The translations under genes and the position numbers were made by a program. This document shows, in pieces, positions 59,718 through 64,000 of a stretch of 64,000 nt of DNA; within the stretch, counting starts at the first letter, position 1, and every line of letters begins with the position of its first letter. This DNA comes from Candidatus Woesearchaeota archaeon (GTDB lineage Archaea; Nanobdellota; Nanobdellia; Woesearchaeales; JACJVV01): positions 620,001 through 684,000 of the forward strand of contig JACJVV010000001.1 of NCBI GenBank assembly GCA_020637495.1. Direction: 5' to 3'. Below the pieces are notes generated by a model, which saw nothing but the letters and a program-made list of their open reading frames with translations, ran no database searches and was not told where the DNA came from.

Positions 59718-59725
59718 TATATAAA
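59718..59725 (-). promoter_or_regulatory. TATA box favouring ftsZ start 59692
   Basis: TTTATATA on the minus strand is 29 nt before ATG 59692 and lies inside the alternative longer reading frame. Confidence 0.5.
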
Positions 59726-59802
59726 TTTGTTGGTGATTTCGGACATGATTACTACTTTTGAGAAGAAAAATATTGATAAATAATTCTGATTTTGCAAAAT
59801 GC

Positions 59803-61083
59803 ATGAATTCAGTCGTAATAACAGGACTTGGACCAATATCACCTAATGTAGAAGGGACGCAGGATATCATTAAATTCTGGAACTCAACGATATATGGTAA
59901 TTCAGGAATAAGGGATCTTGAGGAATTGATGTGGATAAAAAGCGACAAGTTCGATTCTTTTCCTGTAAAGAAGGCAGGCAAGATTATCGGTTTTGATGGA
60001 AATGAGTATGGGATGTCTGCTAAGGATGCAAGGAAAGCAGACAAATGCATCCAGTTTGCATTGGCTAGCTCTTATCTTGCATTGAAAGATGCTAAGGTAC
60101 TTGATGATTCAGGAAAATCTAAGATTGCTGACATATCTGTGCAGATGGGTATCGGTCTTGGAGGTATGGAGACAATCGAGACTGAGATACCTAGGATGGT
60201 CAGAGGCTTTGATTCTGGAAAGAGCACCTATACTAGAGTAAACCCTACATATGTACCTACTGTAATGGCTAATGCTGCTGCAGCAAAGGTGACAAAGAAT
60301 TTCGGACTTCTCGGAGAACCTATCACAATGAGCTCTGCCTGCGCTTCTAGCATGACAGCTATAGGGAACGCATACCGTTCAGTAAAGCATGGGTATTATG
60401 ACATTGTACTTGCAGGCGGAACAGAAGCACCGCTTGTCCCATCAGCTCTTGCATCATTTGCAATGGCTGGTGCATTATCCAGATCAGGAATCTCAAGACC
60501 TTTTGACAAGGAAAGGGATGGATTCGTTCCTGGAGAAGGATCAGGAATGCTTGTACTTGAATCACGAAAGCATGCAGAAGAGCGAGGAGCAATGATATAT
60601 GCAGAGATAGTAGGCTATGGTGCAGTCGCTGACAGGACTCCTGATATGACTTCACCTGATGAGGATGGATATGGCTTGCAGCAGACGATCCTCAAAGCAT
60701 TGAAAGAAGCAGGGATTAGACCTGACAAGATTGATCATATCAATGCACATGGAACATCTACAGAACTGAATGATCTTACAGAATCAGCAGTGTTTAATCT
60801 AATATTTGGTGAATATGTAAAACAAATCCCCGTGACAGCATTGAAGTCGATGACCGGTCATGCAATGGGCGGCATAGGGGGACTTGAGACTATTGAGACT
60901 GCATTTGCATTGCATTCTGGTGCTGTACCACCGACTATTAATTTTCAGAGTCCAGGCGATGGCATAAACCTTAGGATAGTTACAGAATCATACTGTCCTG
61001 AAAGGATGAGGTATGCATTGAAGACAGCTGCAGGTTTTGGTGGACAGAATGCTGCATTGATACTCAAGAGATATGAGAAATAA
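59803..61083 (+). CDS. Beta-ketoacyl-ACP synthase II-like condensing enzyme (FabF family)
   Basis: 426-residue thiolase-fold ketosynthase. Catalytic Cys180 in SSACASSM, His in HINAHGTST (about 321) and His in SMTGHAMGG (about 356), with GFVPGEGSGMLVLES, identify the FabF type. It would condense acyl and malonyl thioesters, a fatty-acid or polyketide step uncommon in archaea, which mostly lack fatty-acid synthase. No ACP, FabD, FabG or FabZ is near. Start 59803 fits the family start MNSVVITGLG and GATAAATA (59775-59782) 24 nt upstream. Probably acquired from bacteria. Confidence 0.9.
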   Translation: MNSVVITGLGPISPNVEGTQDIIKFWNSTIYGNSGIRDLEELMWIKSDKFDSFPVKKAGKIIGFDGNEYGMSAKDARKADKCIQFALASSYLALKDAKVLDDSGKSKIADISVQMGIGLGGMETIETEIPRMVRGFDSGKSTYTRVNPTYVPTVMANAAAAKVTKNFGLLGEPITMSSACASSMTAIGNAYRSVKHGYYDIVLAGGTEAPLVPSALASFAMAGALSRSGISRPFDKERDGFVPGEGSGMLVLESRKHAEERGAMIYAEIVGYGAVADRTPDMTSPDEDGYGLQQTILKALKEAGIRPDKIDHINAHGTSTELNDLTESAVFNLIFGEYVKQIPVTALKSMTGHAMGGIGGLETIETAFALHSGAVPPTINFQSPGDGINLRIVTESYCPERMRYALKTAAGFGGQNAALILKRYEK

Positions 61084-61106
61084 ATCTTATCATTCTTGCT
61101 TTTTGT

Positions 61107-62276
61107 CTACCCGAATGTGAATGTATTGACTTCCACTCCTGGCGACTTGAACTCTATCTCAACCTTGTGAGTTCCATATTCTTCTCCTTCGATAAGGTTG
61201 TATAAGCTAGGATGATTGATTGCTATGCTTCTCTCAAGCTTTCCATCCTTCATTATATCCGCATTGACTGCTATACTGCTTCCAGCGACGAGGTTAACAT
61301 TCTTTGCATTATAGATCAATACTATCTTTCCTCTGTTGCTGATTAGCTTCATTCCATCAATGCCATTATACCATGTCCCTTCAAGATAGAATTTATTCTC
61401 TTCAATCTCTGATTCGTCTGGAAGGGAATAGTCTACATTCTCTCCAGGCATTCTTCCTTCAGGATTCCCAAATTGGTTCTCCTTTGCGAAATTTGACCCG
61501 AAGTACAATTCTTTTGTACCTATCTTTGTGAAATCAGGAGCTTGAGCAGATATGTCTATATTATCTGTTCCAATTTTCTCATCTATGCCCAGGACTTCAT
61601 TCCTTTCCTCAAGAAGTTTCCTGACTTCTATCTCTGTCTCTCTATATGCTCCTTCACCTATATGGTCATATACTATGAATCCATCAATGTCAATCAGATA
61701 TTTCCTTGGCCAGTACTTGTTATTATAGCTCCTGAAAGTCTTCTTGTCATTATCCTGCACTACAGGCCAGTTCACACCGAACTTCTCGACTGCTCTTGCT
61801 ACATTGTCGTATTCCTTCTCGAAGTTGAACTCAGGAGTATGGACACCTACAATCAATAGGCCTTTGTCAGAATACTTATCATTGAGTTCTCTCAAGTATG
61901 GCAATGTCCTTTGGCAGTTGATGCAGCTATATGTCCAGAAGTCAACAAGTATTACTTTCTTCCCTATATTCTCTGCTATAGTGATATTGTCGACGTTTAT
62001 GTATCCGTCAGGATCGATAAGCTCTTTTGCTCTCTCGAACTCCTTCTCTTTCTCTGAAACCCTTGCTATCGTCTCAGGTGATGAGATGTTATAGAAATAT
62101 CCCTGTTCCTGGGCGTCGTTGGTATTATTAAATTGGTTGTTCTCAAGGATGTTTATATCATTGTCTCCTAGATCGCCTACATCAGATTCTGACTTATTGC
62201 TCTCTATCATCAGAATGATCCCTAGTATGACTATCAAAGATATTACAAGGATTATGTTTCGCGTCAATGTTTTCAT
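61107..62276 (-). CDS. DipZ-like thioredoxin-fold protein with C-terminal carbohydrate-binding-like domain
   Basis: 389 residues. N-terminal membrane anchor (9-24), a TlpA/redoxin domain with the active site SCINC (Cys118, Cys121) in DFWTYSCINCQRTLPYLRELN, the cis-Pro side near WPRKYLIDIDG, and a C-terminal beta domain (about 240-389) as in DipZ. It faces the outside and would reduce or form protein disulfides with electrons from CcdA. Its ATG overlaps the ccdA stop by 4 bp. Bacterial DipZ is one fused polypeptide; here the parts are separate genes. Confidence 0.88.
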   Translation of the reverse strand: MKTLTRNIILVISLIVILGIILMIESNKSESDVGDLGDNDINILENNQFNNTNDAQEQGYFYNISSPETIARVSEKEKEFERAKELIDPDGYINVDNITIAENIGKKVILVDFWTYSCINCQRTLPYLRELNDKYSDKGLLIVGVHTPEFNFEKEYDNVARAVEKFGVNWPVVQDNDKKTFRSYNNKYWPRKYLIDIDGFIVYDHIGEGAYRETEIEVRKLLEERNEVLGIDEKIGTDNIDISAQAPDFTKIGTKELYFGSNFAKENQFGNPEGRMPGENVDYSLPDESEIEENKFYLEGTWYNGIDGMKLISNRGKIVLIYNAKNVNLVAGSSIAVNADIMKDGKLERSIAINHPSLYNLIEGEEYGTHKVEIEFKSPGVEVNTFTFG

Positions 62277-62977
62277 TTTAGCAGTAAATTGTTTAGCAAC
62301 TCAAAGTTCGCTACCTGGTTGACTGTCTGGGTAAACACTAATATACCTAACGCAATCAGGAATATTCCGACGATGATATTGAAATATCTCATGAAGGTTG
62401 TGAACTTCCTTATCCAGTTCAATGCTTGTTCAGAAAATAGCCCTACTATCAGGAATGGGATCCCAAGACCTAATGAATATGCTACCAAGAGAAAAAAGCT
62501 CAATCCTGGTTGAGTTACAGCCAATGCGAATACGCTTCCGAGAATAGCACCTACACATGGTGACCATCCTACAGCGAACGCTGCTCCGAACACGAATGAT
62601 GTCACATATGTTATGCTGAACTTTTTCTTCACCTGCAGCTTATGCTCCTGCAAAAGATAAGGTATCTTTATCAAACCAAGCAGATAGAGTCCGAACAATA
62701 TTATTATTATTCCACCAATTCTTGCAAGCCATTCCTGCACTACATATGATATGTTCTCTAGGACAGTGTTCAAAAGCACGCCTAATAATGCGAATATCAC
62801 AGAGAAACCAAGAACATATGCAACACTATTTCCAAACAGCTTCCATCTATTAGGTTTCTCACCTAATGTTATACCGGATAAATATGCAAGAAATCCCGGA
62901 ACTAATGGAAGGACGCAAGGACTTAGGAATGATACGATCCCTGCAATGAATGCCGCAATTATTGTTACTTCGACCAT
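62273..62977 (-). CDS. ccdA: CcdA-type thiol-electron transporter
   Basis: 234-residue CcdA/DsbD-core membrane protein with six helices. Paired Cys in FLSPCVLPLVPGFLAYLSG (near residue 20) and GWSPCVGAILG (near 130) carry electrons from cytoplasmic thioredoxin across the membrane. Followed with 4-bp overlap by the redoxin partner at 61107, forming a split DipZ. The TATA near 63000-63008 is 27 nt before the ATG. Function: keeping secreted Cys-rich proteins, plentiful in this genome, in proper redox state. Confidence 0.92.
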   Translation of the reverse strand: MVEVTIIAAFIAGIVSFLSPCVLPLVPGFLAYLSGITLGEKPNRWKLFGNSVAYVLGFSVIFALLGVLLNTVLENISYVVQEWLARIGGIIIILFGLYLLGLIKIPYLLQEHKLQVKKKFSITYVTSFVFGAAFAVGWSPCVGAILGSVFALAVTQPGLSFFLLVAYSLGLGIPFLIVGLFSEQALNWIRKFTTFMRYFNIIVGIFLIALGILVFTQTVNQVANFELLNNLLLK

Positions 62978-63067
62978 GTATTGTTATAATGAAATCCTAT
63001 ATTTATAAATTGTGTTAAATAGTTAAAATATGTTTTAATAGAATAAGTGCACACCCATATTGCAATC

Positions 63068-63727
63068 TTACTTCTTTGCTTCTGATTTCTTGAAGATTAC
63101 GTCTTTGAGTTTTGTTATCTCGATGACTTTCTTCTTCAACACATCCTGTACTTCTTTAGGGATTTCAACAGGAAGTTCAACTGTTGCAACATCATCAGCT
63201 ATGGAAGCTTTAGTCTCTTCCATCTGTAACATTGCATCTAGAAGTATCTCTACATGCTTTATCTTATCATCTATCTTGCTTAGGATCTTTAGCTGATATA
63301 CGACTGTCTTTCCAGAAAGTGGGTGGTTAAAGTCAACCAATGTCCTTCCGCCTGAGACGGTCTTGATTATACCAATCTGGTCATCTATATTGACCTGAAG
63401 TCCAGGTTGTGGCTGGATGTTTGCTTTCTTAAATTTTGCTGTTGATATAAGCTGGACAAGTTGCGCATTCTTCTTGCCGAATGCATCCTCAGGTTCAACT
63501 TCGAAGGTATATTCTTTTCCAACTTCTTTTCCTTCAAGCTGCTTGTCAATACCTTTTATGATCTGTCCTTGTCCGATGCATATCTTTACAGGACCGTATT
63601 TAATGTTCTCGTTCCCTAGACCTTCTGATTTTGCGGTCTTCTCATCAGTAGTATCAAAGATGAATCCTTCTTCTTTTGTTTTTCCAGTGTATTCGACTTC
63701 AATGAAGTCATTCTTGTTAAGTGCCAT
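63068..63727 (-). CDS. FKBP-type peptidyl-prolyl isomerase (SlyD-like, long archaeal type)
   Basis: 219 residues. FKBP domain with inserted flap: DFIEVEYTGKTKEEGFIFDTT, IKYGPVKICIGQGQIIKGIDKQLEG, YTFEVEPEDAFGKKNAQLV and VDFNHPLSGKTVVYQLKIL. The ordering of the insert-in-flap (IF) chaperone domain matches SlyD/archaeal FKBP26. The C-terminal about 70 residues are an extra helical region ending in Lys-rich KKSEAKK. Acts in folding of proline-limited proteins. ATATTTATAA is about 28 nt before the ATG (leaderless). Confidence 0.92.
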   Translation of the reverse strand: MALNKNDFIEVEYTGKTKEEGFIFDTTDEKTAKSEGLGNENIKYGPVKICIGQGQIIKGIDKQLEGKEVGKEYTFEVEPEDAFGKKNAQLVQLISTAKFKKANIQPQPGLQVNIDDQIGIIKTVSGGRTLVDFNHPLSGKTVVYQLKILSKIDDKIKHVEILLDAMLQMEETKASIADDVATVELPVEIPKEVQDVLKKKVIEITKLKDVIFKKSEAKK

Positions 63728-63779
63728 GTTGAGATTGAGTTTGAGTTCTTTTATAAATATTATCTTAATGCAGAGAATA

Positions 63780-64000
63780 CTATTGTTTCATATATGGTTT
63801 AAGCCTGCTTTTGAGAATCTGGAAAGTCTCTTCTTTTGTCTTACCTGTGGTATCTATTATTATATCAAACTTGCTCTTATCATAAGTATCTTCAATATTA
63901 TGATACTTCTTGTACCTTTTTCTTTCAGTATCCATCCGTTCGAGCATCTTGCTCTTCATCTCTTCTGGACTTTGTACCTTCTCTTCAGCACTTCTCTCGT
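63780..64000 (-). CDS. cmk: Cytidylate kinase, C-terminal part (cut by window edge)
   Basis: Last 73 residues of a minus-strand gene running past the window end; the frame is EEMKSKMLERMDTERKRYKKYH, NIEDTYDKSKFDIIIDTTG, KTKEETFQILKSRLKPYMKQ. The RYKKYHNIEDTYDKSKFDIIIDT pattern matches the end of archaeal-type cytidylate kinase, which phosphorylates CMP and dCMP. Ends 52 bp from the FKBP start on the same strand, so probably upstream in one region. Confidence 0.8.
   Translation of the reverse strand, partial: ERSAEEKVQSPEEMKSKMLERMDTERKRYKKYHNIEDTYDKSKFDIIIDTTGKTKEETFQILKSRLKPYMKQ

Noticed and set aside
59692..59842. Longer ftsZ frame beginning with a hydrophobic N-terminus
   Set aside because: The first 32 codons precede any likely promoter and overlap the FabF start; a TATA lies inside the longer frame.
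1..64000. CRISPR arrays, insertion sequences and integrase genes
   Set aside because: No regularly spaced repeats of 24-40 bp, no transposase and no recombinase sequences seen on either strand.

Overview
This 64 kb window is archaeal. It carries archaeal uS15, uL16 (L10e), uL11, eL40, aIF5A with a hypusine site, Spt5 beside SecE, an FtsZ, an archaeal-type PurF, XPD-family helicase, archaeal initiator tRNA with A1:U72 and three G:C pairs in the anticodon stem, and three intron-containing tRNAs. AT-rich DNA, very tight packing with convergent overlaps, class III (pilin-type) signal peptides such as KRG/QIS, and many secreted proteins rich in N-glycosylation sequons suggest a DPANN lineage (Woesearchaeota/Pacearchaeota-like). 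That placement is inference. Many genes have a TATA box centred 24-29 nt before the ATG, meaning leaderless mRNAs; I used this spacing to choose starts.

Layout. 0-5.9 kb: cation P-type ATPase (cut by the window edge), EamA transporter, XPD/DinG-like helicase, HemK-like methyltransferase and unknowns. 6-11.7 kb: uS15, a lipoprotein esterase with its winged-helix regulator, and a 1091-residue Cys-rich surface protein. 11.8-14.7 kb: Trm11-like methyltransferase, NOG1-like GTPase, uL16. 14.8-19.3 kb: glycosyltransferase, glucosyl-3-phosphoglycerate synthase and a GH13_18 phosphorylase (a glucosylglycerate module). 19.4-19.8 kb: divergent tRNA-iMet and tRNA-Ser, both with introns. 19.9-26.5 kb: unknowns, a secreted transglutaminase-fold protein, SerRS.

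26.6-38.7 kb is a minus-strand surface-appendage locus: divergent PAP2 protein, ArlH/KaiC-like ATPase, two ArlJ/TadC-like platform proteins, a secretion ATPase, a winged-helix protein, then five membrane-anchored or pilin-like proteins, three carrying LamG (concanavalin-like) domains, and a HerA/VirB4-like ATPase at the head. A divergent membrane protein starts across a 178 bp regulatory region with a perfect palindrome. I read it as an adhesive pilus that displays lectin-like domains, a good candidate for cell-to-cell (host) attachment.

40.4-43.2 kb is an accessory region built on tRNA-Tyr: a truncated 5' tRNA copy upstream, and a 177 bp direct repeat, beginning in the tRNA 3' end, that brackets a DinD/BRO-type gene and two small genes. 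43.3-53.7 kb: PlsC-like acyltransferase, PurF, RNase H-fold nuclease, TrmJ, site-2 protease, eL40 without its zinc finger, aIF5A, SerA, and a GC-rich run of five hairpins that may be a structured RNA. 53.9-64 kb: uL11 with a C-terminal extension, Spt5 with a long acidic N-terminus, SecE, SDR, FtsZ, an orphan FabF-type ketosynthase, a split DipZ pair, FKBP isomerase and the end of cytidylate kinase.
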